NCBI GenBank assembly: GCA_900316525.1
Contig: ONDF01000020.1
Span: forward strand, 1-48,323
DNA from: an uncultured Bacteroidales bacterium
GTDB taxonomy: Bacteria > Bacteroidota > Bacteroidia > Bacteroidales > UBA932
Direction: 5' to 3'
DNA length: 48,323 nt
In this document: piece after piece, positions 25,385 to 35,100 of the stretch
Position numbering within the stretch: position 1 is the first letter of the stretch
How the letters are laid out: every line of letters starts with the position of its first letter
Notes under the pieces: model-generated
The model's input: the letters and a program-made list of their open reading frames with translations, nothing else
What the model was told of the DNA's origin: nothing
Database searches by the model: none
Position numbers and translations under genes: made by a program

Positions 25385-25573
25385 ATGGAAGAGAAATTCG
25401 ATTACGCGAAAGCGGTGGAGGAGCTGGAGAAGATTGCCGCGAAGGTGGAGGACCCGGCCACGAAGCTGGACGACATCGACGCGCTCGTGGCCCGGAGCAA
25501 CGGGCTGCTGAAGGCCTGCCGGGCGTATCTGCGCACCGTGCAGGAAAGGATTGACAAACTGGACGAGGAATAA
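25385..25573 (+). CDS. xseB: Exodeoxyribonuclease VII small subunit
   Basis: 62-residue helical hairpin protein (FDYAKAVEELEKIAAKVEDP, then LDDIDALVARSNGLLKACRAYL), the usual XseB pattern and length. It assembles along the XseA coiled coil. glgB starts one base after its stop. Confidence 0.93.
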   Translation: MEEKFDYAKAVEELEKIAAKVEDPATKLDDIDALVARSNGLLKACRAYLRTVQERIDKLDEE

Positions 25574-25574
25574 T

Positions 25575-27572
25575 ATGAAGAAACTTTACGAAACCGACCC
25601 GTACCTGATGCCGTACAAGGAGGCCATCCAGGCCCGCCACGAACGGATCATGGGGATGAAGCGGCACATCGCCGGAGACGGCCTCCTGAAGGATGCCGTG
25701 AACAACCACATGTACTACGGCCTGCACCGCTGCGACGACGGCTCCTGGATCTTCCGCGAGTGGGCCCCGAACGCCACCAGGATCTACCTGGTGGGCGATT
25801 TCAACAACTGGAAGCGGACGGACGCCTACGCCCTGAAGCCCACGGGCGGCGGCAACTGGGAGCTTTCCCTCCCGTCCTTCATGCTGCAGCACGGCGAGCT
25901 GTACAAACTGTACATCGAGTGGCCCGGCGGGGCGGGGGAGCGCCTCCCTTCGTACGTGACCCGCGCCGTCCAGGACGAGATGACGAAGGCTTTCGCCGCG
26001 CAGGTGTGGGATCCGGCCGAGAAGTACGTCTGGAAGCATGCCCGGGCCGGCAAACGGCCGCATCCGATGATCTATGAATGCCACATCGGCATGTCTTCCG
26101 AGCAGGAGAAGGTCGCCTCGTTCGAGGACTTCCGCACCACCGTCCTCCCGAAGGTGAAGAAGCTCGGGTACGACACCCTCCAGATCATGGCCCTGCAGGA
26201 GCATCCCTACTACGGTTCCTTCGGCTACCAGGTGTCCAATTTCTTCGCCCTGAGTTCCCGCTTCGGCACGCCCGAGGAGTTCAAGCGCCTGGTGGACGAC
26301 GCCCACGGCAAGGGCATCGCCGTGGTGATGGACATCGTCCACAGCCACAGCGTGGACAACGAGGCCGAGGGCCTCTCGAACTTCGACGGCACCGACCACC
26401 TGTACTTCTACTCCGGTCCGCAGGGCCGCCACCCCGCCTGGGGCTCCCGCTGCTTCGACTACGGCAAGGACGAGACCAAGTACTTCCTCCTGTCGAACGT
26501 GAAATACTGGATGGAGGAATACCACATCGACGGTTTCCGTTTCGACGGCGTCACCTCGATGCTCTATTGGGACCACGGCCTCGGAAAGGATTTCGTGGGC
26601 TATGACAATTACTTCAACCAGGGTGTCGACGAGAACGCGGTGACCTACCTCGCCCTCGCGAACATCCTCGTGAAGGAGATGGACCCGAACGCCTTCACCA
26701 TCGCCGAGGACGTCTCCGGCATGGCCGGCCTGGCCTCCCCGCTCGCGGCCGGCGGCGTGGGCTTCGACTTCCGGATGTCGATGGGCGTCGCGGACTACTG
26801 GATCAAGATCGTCAAGGAACGAACCGACGAGCAGTGGAGTGTGGGCGACATCTGGTGGAACCTCACCAACAAGCGCGCCGACGAGAAGACCATCTCCTAC
26901 GCCGAGTGTCACGACCAGGCGCTAGTGGGGGACAAGACCTTGATTTTCAGGCTGATGGACAAGGAGATGTACTTCTCCATGAACACCGAGTCCCGGAACC
27001 CCGTCGTGGATCGGGGCATCGCGCTCCACAAGATGATCCGCCTGGTGACCGCCGCCACCGCGGGCGACGGCTACCTCAATTTCATGGGCAACGAGTTCGG
27101 CCATCCCGAATGGATCGACTTCCCCCGCGAGGGGAACGGCTGGTCCTACAAGCACGCCCGCCGGCAGTGGTCCCTCGCGGACCCGGACTACCTCCGCTAC
27201 GGCTTCCTGCGGAATTTCGACGAGGCGATGATCCATCTGCTGCGCTCGGAAAAGGCTCTATATGACCATCCTGAGCTTCTTGTGCAGGACGAGGAGAAGA
27301 AAATCTTGATTTTCAGACGTAAAAACTGTATCTTTGCGCTGAATTTCTCGGCGACGGGTTCTTATGCGGACTACGGGTTCGCGGCGCCCGCCGGAGAATG
27401 GGTGAATATCCTTGACAGCGACGACCCCAAGTTCAACGGGTTCGGCCGCACCGTTGCGGGAGAGCATCATTTAACCGTTCCCGAGAAATCGCCCAACGGC
27501 AACCCGCGCTATAGCGATACCCTGTATCTCTACCTCCCCTCCCGCAGCGCTGTCGTATTGAAGAAATTATAA
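25575..27572 (+). CDS. glgB: Glycogen branching enzyme, eukaryote-like GH13
   Basis: Makes alpha-1,6 branches in glycogen. 665 residues from ATG at 25575. CBM48 at about 45-140 (WIFREWAPNATRIYLVGDFNN), then the GH13 barrel: region I MDIVHSH, region II DGFRFDGV with nucleophile Asp324, region III AED with acid/base Glu378, region IV ECHDQ with Asp447. The length and HRCDDGSWIFREWAPNA segment match the short eukaryotic/Bacteroidetes type rather than E. coli GlgB. It is the first gene of a five-gene glycogen cluster. The last 270 bases are locally AT-richer and contain a consensus promoter. Confidence 0.94.
   Translation: MKKLYETDPYLMPYKEAIQARHERIMGMKRHIAGDGLLKDAVNNHMYYGLHRCDDGSWIFREWAPNATRIYLVGDFNNWKRTDAYALKPTGGGNWELSLPSFMLQHGELYKLYIEWPGGAGERLPSYVTRAVQDEMTKAFAAQVWDPAEKYVWKHARAGKRPHPMIYECHIGMSSEQEKVASFEDFRTTVLPKVKKLGYDTLQIMALQEHPYYGSFGYQVSNFFALSSRFGTPEEFKRLVDDAHGKGIAVVMDIVHSHSVDNEAEGLSNFDGTDHLYFYSGPQGRHPAWGSRCFDYGKDETKYFLLSNVKYWMEEYHIDGFRFDGVTSMLYWDHGLGKDFVGYDNYFNQGVDENAVTYLALANILVKEMDPNAFTIAEDVSGMAGLASPLAAGGVGFDFRMSMGVADYWIKIVKERTDEQWSVGDIWWNLTNKRADEKTISYAECHDQALVGDKTLIFRLMDKEMYFSMNTESRNPVVDRGIALHKMIRLVTAATAGDGYLNFMGNEFGHPEWIDFPREGNGWSYKHARRQWSLADPDYLRYGFLRNFDEAMIHLLRSEKALYDHPELLVQDEEKKILIFRRKNCIFALNFSATGSYADYGFAAPAGEWVNILDSDDPKFNGFGRTVAGEHHLTVPEKSPNGNPRYSDTLYLYLPSRSAVVLKKL
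27306..27336 (+). promoter_or_regulatory. Candidate internal promoter near the 3' end of glgB
   Basis: TTG (27306-27308), 20 nt spacer, TATCTTTG (27329-27336), the same spacing as the rlmH, greA and ileS promoters in this window. It would drive the debranching enzyme, synthase, GH57 and fusion genes separately from glgB. It lies within coding sequence, so chance remains possible. Confidence 0.45.
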
Positions 27573-27583
27573 TTGAGACGAAT

Positions 27584-29521
27584 ATGGCTTTTTTGAAATT
27601 CAACAAGTCTGAGCTCGTCAACCTGTCCTACTCGCTGAAGCGGGAAATCCTGCTCGCGAGCAAGACAGGCGCGTATTGCAACACGTCCATCGTGACTTGC
27701 AACACGCGCCGCTACCACGGCCTTCTGGCCGTTCCGGTGGACAAGTTCGGAGGCTACCGCTACATGCTGCTGTCCTCCCTTGACGAAAGCCTTACCCTGC
27801 GGGGGAAGCGGTTCAACCTGGGCATCCATTGCTACGGGGACATCTATGAGCCGCGCGGGCACAAGTACATCGTGGACTTCGACGCCGACCCGGTCCCGAT
27901 GGTCACCTACAAGATCGGCGAGATCGTCTTCCGCAAGAGCCTCGTCCTGTCCCAGGACAGCAACCAGCTCCTCATCAAGTACGAACTGGTGAAGTCGCCG
28001 GCCCCCGTCCGCCTCGAGCTCAAGCCCTTCCTTTCCTTCCGCCGGGTCCACGACCTGACGCAGCAGAACGGCGACGCCCGCACCGCGGCGAAGGAGATCG
28101 AGGGCGGCGTTTCCTTCAACCTGTATGAAGGATTCCCGGACCTGAACCTCCAGGTGAGCGGCCAGAGCAAGTTCAACCAGGCTCCCTGCTGGTACAACGG
28201 GGTCACCTATTCCGACGAGATGCGCCGCGGCTTTGACTGCCGCGAGGACCTCTTCGTCCCCGGCTCCTTCGAACTGGAGCTCAAGAGCGGCGAGTCCGTG
28301 GTCTTCTCCGCCAATGCCGACGCCCCCGTCGCGAAGGCCGGCCTCAAGCGCAAGTTCGAAGGGATGGTGAGCAAGATCGGCCCCATCACCTCGTTCCACG
28401 ACCAGCTCGTCCGCCAGGCGGACCTCCTGATCCGCGACAGCGGCGGCAAGAAGCAGATCGTCGCCGGTTATTCCTGGCTCTTCACCGGCCTCCTGCGCGA
28501 GACCCTCTATTCCCTCGCCGGCCTCACCCTCTACGGCAAGAACGACCCGAAGGAATTCGAGGAGATCCTGGACAACCTGATCGCCGACGAGCCCGAGCGC
28601 CTGTTCCACCGCACCACGCAGGTGGAGGCCCCGCTCTTCATGACCGTCACCCTCCAGCAGTACATCGCCTACGCCAACAACGAGAAGCACGTCTGGACCA
28701 AGTACGGCAAGACCCTGAAGGGCATCCTCGAGAGCTACCTGCCGGGCCACCGCAAGGAAGTGGCCATGCACCCGAACGGCCTCCTGTGGGCCCAGGTGGA
28801 CGGCGTCGCCCTGTCCTGGATGAACGCCTACATCAACGGCCGCGCGGTCACCGAGCGTCCCGGCTACCAGGTGGAGACCAACGCCCTCTGGTACAACGCC
28901 CTGTGCTTCGCCCTCGACCTGGAGGCGAAGTACGGCGGCAAGAACAGCGAGTTCACCAAGCAGTGGACCCCGGTCCGCGAACTCGTCCTCCGCAACTTCC
29001 AGCCTACCTTCTGGAACGCGGAGTTCGGCTTCCTCGCCGACTATGTGGACGGCTACGGCCAGAACCTCGACCTCCGTCCGAACCAGCTGTGGGCCGTGTC
29101 CTTGGACTACAAGCCCGTCTCCGACGAGGTCATCCATTCGGTGATGCGCCTGGTGCGCAACGAACTCCTCACCCGCCGGGGCATCCGCACCCTGTCCCCG
29201 CGCGACAGCAAGTACAAGGGCGTGTACGAAGGCAACCAGATCGAGCGCGACCTCGCCTACAACAACGGCTGCGCCTGGACCTACCTGCTGGCCCAGTACT
29301 GCTACGCCTGCTTCAATATGGAGGGCAAGAACTTCATCAAGCGGGCCGAATACCTGACCGAGGGCTTCTACGAGGACCTCTCCAAGCACGGCGTCGGCTG
29401 CTTCTCCGAACTCTACGACGGCGATCCGCCCCATGAGCCGCACGGAGCCATCTCCTCCGCGACGGCGACGTCCGCCCTGCTGAACATCAACTGGTTGATC
29501 GAAAAATACAAGGAGGCATAA
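27584..29521 (+). CDS. Glycogen debranching enzyme (amylo-alpha-1,6-glucosidase, GH133)
   Basis: Hydrolyses alpha-1,6 stubs in glycogen. 645 residues: N-terminal bacterial debranching-enzyme domain (TNTRRYHGLLAVPV at about 38-51, AVPVDKFGGYRYMLLSSLDE) and a C-terminal (alpha/alpha)6 catalytic domain (about 290-645) with GNQIERDLAYNNGCAWTYLLAQY. No transferase (GH13) half is present, so unlike the animal enzyme it lacks a 4-alpha-glucanotransferase part. I did not assign the catalytic acids. Twelve bases after glgB and four before the next gene. Confidence 0.9.
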   Translation: MAFLKFNKSELVNLSYSLKREILLASKTGAYCNTSIVTCNTRRYHGLLAVPVDKFGGYRYMLLSSLDESLTLRGKRFNLGIHCYGDIYEPRGHKYIVDFDADPVPMVTYKIGEIVFRKSLVLSQDSNQLLIKYELVKSPAPVRLELKPFLSFRRVHDLTQQNGDARTAAKEIEGGVSFNLYEGFPDLNLQVSGQSKFNQAPCWYNGVTYSDEMRRGFDCREDLFVPGSFELELKSGESVVFSANADAPVAKAGLKRKFEGMVSKIGPITSFHDQLVRQADLLIRDSGGKKQIVAGYSWLFTGLLRETLYSLAGLTLYGKNDPKEFEEILDNLIADEPERLFHRTTQVEAPLFMTVTLQQYIAYANNEKHVWTKYGKTLKGILESYLPGHRKEVAMHPNGLLWAQVDGVALSWMNAYINGRAVTERPGYQVETNALWYNALCFALDLEAKYGGKNSEFTKQWTPVRELVLRNFQPTFWNAEFGFLADYVDGYGQNLDLRPNQLWAVSLDYKPVSDEVIHSVMRLVRNELLTRRGIRTLSPRDSKYKGVYEGNQIERDLAYNNGCAWTYLLAQYCYACFNMEGKNFIKRAEYLTEGFYEDLSKHGVGCFSELYDGDPPHEPHGAISSATATSALLNINWLIEKYKEA

Positions 29522-29524
29522 ACG

Positions 29525-30814
29525 ATGAGAGTCCTTATGTTCGGTTGGGAGTTTCCTCCCCATATCGCGGGCGGTCTGGGTACGGCCTGCGAAGGCATCG
29601 TCAAGGGTCTGGCGTACAACGGCGTCGAAACCCTGTTCGTGATGCCGTCCGCCTCCGGCGACGAAGACCAGAGCGCCACGACCATCATCAACGCCAGCGA
29701 CGTCGCGGTGGACACGGTCTCCGAGACGGTCGAAGAATATCTGGACAAGGTCAAGTTCATCCACATCGGCACCAACATGGTCCCCTACGCGGACCCGGAG
29801 GAGTTCTCCCGGCTCGTCGACGAGGACCGCAAGCGCCAGGTGAAGGACTTCTCCATCAGCTACGGCCAGAAGTACAAGTTCTCCGGCAAGTACGGCGCGA
29901 ACCTGATGGAGGAGGTCGCCCGCTACGCGATGGTGGGCGGTACGATCGCCTTGCAGCGCAAGGACGAGTTCGACGTCATCCACGCCCACGATTGGCTCAC
30001 CTACTACGCCGGCATCGCCGCCAAGGAGCTGACCGGCAAGCCCCTGGTGATCCACGTCCACGCCACCTCGTTCGACCGCGGCAGCGTGGACAACATCGAC
30101 ACCCGCGTCTTCGCCATCGAGAAGAAGGGCATGGAGGTCGCCGACCGCGTCGTGACCGTGTCCAACCTCACCCGCAACATCGTCATCAACCGGTACGGCA
30201 TCGACCCCGGCAAGGTGGTCACCGTCCACAACGCCGTGGATTTCAGCGGCCGCGAGAACCTCGTGGTCGAGCGCGGCGTCAAGGAGAAGGTCGTCACCTT
30301 CCTGGGCCGCATCACCTACCAGAAAGGCCCCGAGTATTTCATCGAAGCCGCCGCGAAGGTGCTCAAGCGCACCAAGAACGTCCGCTTCGTGATGGCCGGC
30401 AGCGGCGATATGATGAACCGCTGCATCCGCCACGCCGCGCGGCTGGGCATCTCCGACCGCTTCCACTTCACGGGCTTCCTCCGCGGGGCCGACGTGCAGA
30501 AGATGTTCGCCCTCTCGGACGTGTACATCATGCCGTCCATCTCCGAGCCGTTCGGCATCTCGCCCCTCGAGGCGATGCGGACCGGCGTCCCGTCCATCAT
30601 CTCCAAGCAGTCCGGCGCCGCCGAAGTCCTCAAGTACGCCTTCAAGGTGGACTTCTGGGACGTGGACGCGATGGCCGATGAGATCTACGCCCTCCTCAAC
30701 TATCCCGCCCTCGCGGACTTCTCCGCCCGGGCCGGTTTCGACGAAGTGAACGCCCTCAAATGGAACGGCGCCACCGCCAAGCTCAAGCAAGTGTATGAAT
30801 CAGTAGTCAAATAA
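29525..30814 (+). CDS. Glycogen synthase-type glycosyltransferase (GT4/GT5)
   Basis: 429 residues with a GT-B fold. The N-terminus MFGWEFPPHIAGGLGTACEG resembles the donor-binding GGLG loop of starch/glycogen synthases. The C-terminal half has FLGRITYQKGPEYFIEAA and the E-x7-E motif in SEPFGISPLEAM. Its place between debranching enzyme and GH57 enzyme fits glycogen or maltooligosaccharide synthesis, the organisation seen in other bacteria with GT4-GH57 pairs. Nucleotide-sugar donor (ADP- or UDP-glucose) cannot be told from sequence alone. It is the second synthase of the cluster. Confidence 0.85.
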   Translation: MRVLMFGWEFPPHIAGGLGTACEGIVKGLAYNGVETLFVMPSASGDEDQSATTIINASDVAVDTVSETVEEYLDKVKFIHIGTNMVPYADPEEFSRLVDEDRKRQVKDFSISYGQKYKFSGKYGANLMEEVARYAMVGGTIALQRKDEFDVIHAHDWLTYYAGIAAKELTGKPLVIHVHATSFDRGSVDNIDTRVFAIEKKGMEVADRVVTVSNLTRNIVINRYGIDPGKVVTVHNAVDFSGRENLVVERGVKEKVVTFLGRITYQKGPEYFIEAAAKVLKRTKNVRFVMAGSGDMMNRCIRHAARLGISDRFHFTGFLRGADVQKMFALSDVYIMPSISEPFGISPLEAMRTGVPSIISKQSGAAEVLKYAFKVDFWDVDAMADEIYALLNYPALADFSARAGFDEVNALKWNGATAKLKQVYESVVK

Positions 30815-30827
30815 AAACGCAATCCAT

Positions 30828-32117
30828 ATGGCTTCCAAAAGCATCTGCCTGTATTTCCAGGTCCATCAGCCCACCCGGCTCCGGCTCTACAGATTCTTCG
30901 ATATCGGCAAGGACTCGCACTACTATGACGACTTCGCCAACCGGACCATCCTCCGGCGCATCGCCCAGAAGTGCTATCTCCCGATGAACGCCCAGCTGCT
31001 TCAGCTGATCCAGGCGAACAAGGGCAAGTTCAAGGTGGCGTTCTCCATCTCCGGTTCCGCCCTGGAGCAGTTCCAGCGCTTCGCGCCGGACGTGATCGAC
31101 AGCTTCCGCGCCCTGGCCGAGACCGGCTGCGTGGAGTTCCTCTGCGAGACGTATTACCATTCCCTGGCCTCCCTCGCCTCCGAGTCCGAGTTCACCCACC
31201 AGGTGATGAAGCACAAGAAGGCCGTCGAGGACCTGTTCGGGGTCACTCCGACCGCCTTCCGCAACACCGAGCTCATCTACTCCAACGCCATCGGCGAAAG
31301 CGTGTACAAGCTCGGCTTCAAGACGATGCTCACCGAGGGCGCCCGCCACATCATGGGCTGGCAGAGCCCGAACTTCGTGTACGGCTGCGACACCCAGCCC
31401 AAGCTCCGCCTCCTGCTCCGCAACTACGGCCTCTCCGACGACATCGCCTTCCGGTTCTCCAACCAGGGCTGGGATATGTATCCGCTCACGGCCGAGAAGT
31501 ATCTCGCCTGGGTGAAGGACTCCGCCCGCAACGACGACATCGTGAACCTGTTCATGGACTACGAGACCTTCGGCGAGCACCAGAGCGCCTCCAGCGGCAT
31601 CTTCGACTTTATGAAGGCCCTTCCGGAGGCCGTGATCTCCGACGGCACCTTCTCCTTCGTCACCCCGTCCGAGGCCACGAAGAAGTACAAGCCGGTCGCC
31701 GACCTCGACGTTCCCGATCCCATCTCCTGGGCCGACGAAGAGCGCGACATCACCGCCTGGCTGGGCAACGAGCTCCAGCAGGAGGCCTTCAACAAGGTCT
31801 ACGCGATGACCGAGAAGCTTTCCATCGTGGGCGATCCCGACCTCTGGGAGGACTTCGGCCACCTGCAGGAGAGCGACCATTTCTATTATATGTGCACGAA
31901 GTTCTTCTCCGACGGTGAGGTCCACAAGTACTTCAACCCGTACGACACCCCGTACGAGGCGTTCATCAACTATATGAACGTCCTGTCCGACTTCCAGATC
32001 CGGCTCGATGAGAAGCGCGCCGCCCTGGATGTCAAGGAGGCCGCCGTCCGCGAAGTGGAGGCTGCGCCCGCGAAGAAGAAACCCGCCGCCCGGAAAACCG
32101 CTGTCAAGAAGAAATAG
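30828..32117 (+). CDS. GH57-family alpha-glucan enzyme with Lys/Ala-rich tail
   Basis: 429 residues. The GH57 signatures are present: HQP at 13-15, catalytic nucleophile Glu148 in FRNTELIYS and acid/base Asp244 in FMDYETFGEH. Family members are alpha-amylases, 4-alpha-glucanotransferases or branching enzymes; the length and context fit a cytoplasmic enzyme acting on glycogen. There is no signal peptide. The last 25 or so residues (about 405-429) are a basic tail (AAPAKKKPAARKTAVKKK), unlike the acidic catalytic part and reminiscent of histone H1-like tails. The next gene starts immediately after its stop codon. Confidence 0.9.
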   Translation: MASKSICLYFQVHQPTRLRLYRFFDIGKDSHYYDDFANRTILRRIAQKCYLPMNAQLLQLIQANKGKFKVAFSISGSALEQFQRFAPDVIDSFRALAETGCVEFLCETYYHSLASLASESEFTHQVMKHKKAVEDLFGVTPTAFRNTELIYSNAIGESVYKLGFKTMLTEGARHIMGWQSPNFVYGCDTQPKLRLLLRNYGLSDDIAFRFSNQGWDMYPLTAEKYLAWVKDSARNDDIVNLFMDYETFGEHQSASSGIFDFMKALPEAVISDGTFSFVTPSEATKKYKPVADLDVPDPISWADEERDITAWLGNELQQEAFNKVYAMTEKLSIVGDPDLWEDFGHLQESDHFYYMCTKFFSDGEVHKYFNPYDTPYEAFINYMNVLSDFQIRLDEKRAALDVKEAAVREVEAAPAKKKPAARKTAVKKK

Positions 32118-35100
32118 ATGGACAAACATATTCTCAATCCGGACTACCTGTTCGAGGTCAGCTGGGAGGTCTGCAACAAAGTGGGCGGCATCTACACCGT
32201 CGTCGCCACCAAGGCCCTCCACCTGAAAGCCCAGCTGGGGCGCCATCACATCCTCATCGGACCGGACGTCTGGATGCACCGGGCGAGCAATCCCGATTTC
32301 ATCGAGGATCCGCTCCTGTTCCGGTCGTGGAGGCAGCAGGCGGCCTCGGAAGGCCTCCGGCTGCGTGTGGGCAAGTGGAACATTCCCGGTACCCCGGTCG
32401 CCGTATTGGTGGACTACAAGACCTTCCTCCCGCAGAGCGACGAGATCCTCACGGATTTCTGGACTGCGTTCGGGGTCGATTCCATCACCGGCAACTGGGA
32501 CTACAAGGAGGCCGCCGTGTTCGGCTATGTGGCCGGCAAGGTGATCGAGAGCTTCTACAACTACAACCTGTCGTCGGCCGACCACGCCGTGGCCCAGTTC
32601 CACGAGTGGCAGACCGGCGCCGGCATCCTGCAGCTCAAGCGGGCCAACATCCCCGTCGCCACCGTCTTCACGACCCACGCGACGGTCGTCGGCCGCTGCC
32701 TCGCCGGGAACAACCTCCGGCTTTATGACGACATGCCGTACTTCAACGGGGACGAGATGGCCCAGCGCTTCGGCGTCGTGGCTCTCCATTCCCTGGAGAA
32801 GATGGCCGCCCGCGAGGCGGACGTGTTCACGACCGTGAGCGAGATCACCGCCAAGGAGTGCGCCCAGTTCCTGGAGCGCTCCGTGGACGTGGTGACGCCG
32901 AACGGCTTCGAGAACTCCTTCACCCCCGCCTCCGACGAGGACTATGCCCGGCTGCACGACGCGGCCCGGCAGCGCCTGGTGGAGGTGGCGACGGCGATGT
33001 CCGCCGAGGAGGTGCCCGCCAACGCCGTCTTCATCGGCATCGGCGGCCGTTACGAGTTCCGCAACAAGGGCATCGACGTGTTCATCGACGCGCTGGACAA
33101 GCTCAACCGGTCCGACTATGAAGGCCGGAGCATCCAGGCGTTCATCTTCATCCCTTCCGGCCATCACGGTCCCGACCGCGGCCTGGTCCAGAAGCTCGCC
33201 GGCGACGGTGACTCGCAGTACCAGACCCAGGTCTCGCACTACCTGATGAATGCCGAATACGACGTCATCACCCGCCGCTTCCGGGAGACCGGGCTCGTGA
33301 ACTCCGTAGGGGACAAGGTCAAGGTGTACTTCATCCCGTCCTACCTGAACGGGAACGACGGCGTGTTCAACATGCCGTACTACGACCTGCTCTGCGGCCT
33401 GGACCTCGCCCTGTTCCCGTCCTACTACGAGCCTTGGGGCTACACCCCGCTGGAAGCCCTCGCTTTCCGCGTGCCCACCCTCACCACCAGCCTCGCCGGC
33501 TTCGGCCTCTGGGTGCGGGAACACTATGAGGGTCCCCATCCGGGCATCACCGTGCTGGACCGCAACGACTCCAACTACGAGGAGGTCGTGGACGGCGTCG
33601 AGGCCCGCGTCCGCGAGATCGCCGGCTTGGAGCTGGATGCGCGCAACGAGTACCGCGAGAACGCCCGCGAAGTCGCGCAGATCGCCCTCTGGGACAACCA
33701 GATCGCCTATTACCAGGAGGCTTATTCCCTGGCTTTGGAGAAGGTCCGTGAGGCCCTTCCCACTTATAAAACCAAAGAAAAGACCATTCAGTACATGAAA
33801 TCCGAACTCAACAATCCGAGTTGGCGGACCGTCTTGGTGACGCGCCACCTGCCCGCAAAACTTTCTCCCCTCGAGCGGCTTTCGAAGAACCTCTGGTGGT
33901 GCTGGAACGAGAGTGCCAAGGATCTCTTCCGCACCATCGATCCGGAAGTCTGGCATACCACCGGCCACAACCCGCTGGCCCTGCTGGACACCGTGAGCAT
34001 CAAGCGGTTCCAGCAGCTCTGCGCCGATGACGCCTTCATCGAGAAGATGGACGCCGTCCTCGCCGAATTCGACGCCTATATGGCCGAGAAGGCCAAGCGC
34101 ACCGACCCTTCCATCGCCTACTTCTGCATGGAATACGGGCTGGATACTTCCCTCAAGATCTATTCGGGCGGTCTAGGCATCCTCGCCGGCGACTACCTGA
34201 AGGAGACCTCCGACATGAACGTGAACCTGGTCGCCGTGGGCTTCCTCTACCGGTTCGGCTACTTCAACCAGGTCATCTCCGGCCAGGGTTACCAGGTCGC
34301 CAACTACGACGCCCAGGACTTCCTCAAGATCCCGGCTATGCCGGTGATGGACGCCGAGGGCAACTGGGTCACCACGAGCGTGGCCTTCCCGGGCCGTACC
34401 ATCACCGCCCGCGTGTGGAAGGTGGAGGTGGGCCGCACGGACCTGTACCTGCTGGATACCGACTATGAGGCCAACATCCCCGAGGACCGCGAGGTGACCT
34501 ACCACCTGTACGGCGGCAACTGGGAGAACCGGCTCAAGCAGGAACTCCTGCTGGGTGTGGGCGGTATCCGCGCCCTCCGCAAGCTCGGGATCGACACCCA
34601 GGTGTACCACTGCAACGAGGGCCACGCCGCGTTCATCGGCCTGGAGCGCCTCCGCGAGTACATCGAGAAGGACAACCTCGACTTCTCCGAAGCCCTCGAG
34701 GTGGTCCGCGCCTCCTCCCTCTTCACGACGCACACTCCGGTTCCGGCCGGCCACGACGCCTTCGACGAGGGGATGCTGCGCCAGTACATCGGCCATTATC
34801 CCGAGCGCCTCAAGGTGGACTGGGAGACGCTGATGTCCCTGGGCAAGGACAACCCGCTGGACCCTAACGAGAAATTCTCGATGTCCAACCTCGCCGCCAA
34901 CATCTCCCAGAACGTGAACGGCGTGTCGATGCTCCACGGCAAGGTGAGCCAGGAGATCTTCTCCCATATGTATCCGGGCTACCTGCCGGAGGAACTCTTC
35001 GTGAGCTATGTCACCAACGGTGTCCACTATCCGACCTGGTGCGCTCCGGAATGGAAGCCGGTCCACGCCAAGGTGTTCGGTGACGAGTTCCAGACCCACC

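Noticed and set aside
30807..33968. 1053-codon minus-strand frame opposite GH57 and the fusion gene
   Set aside because: Spans a junction between two real genes and has only antisense composition.
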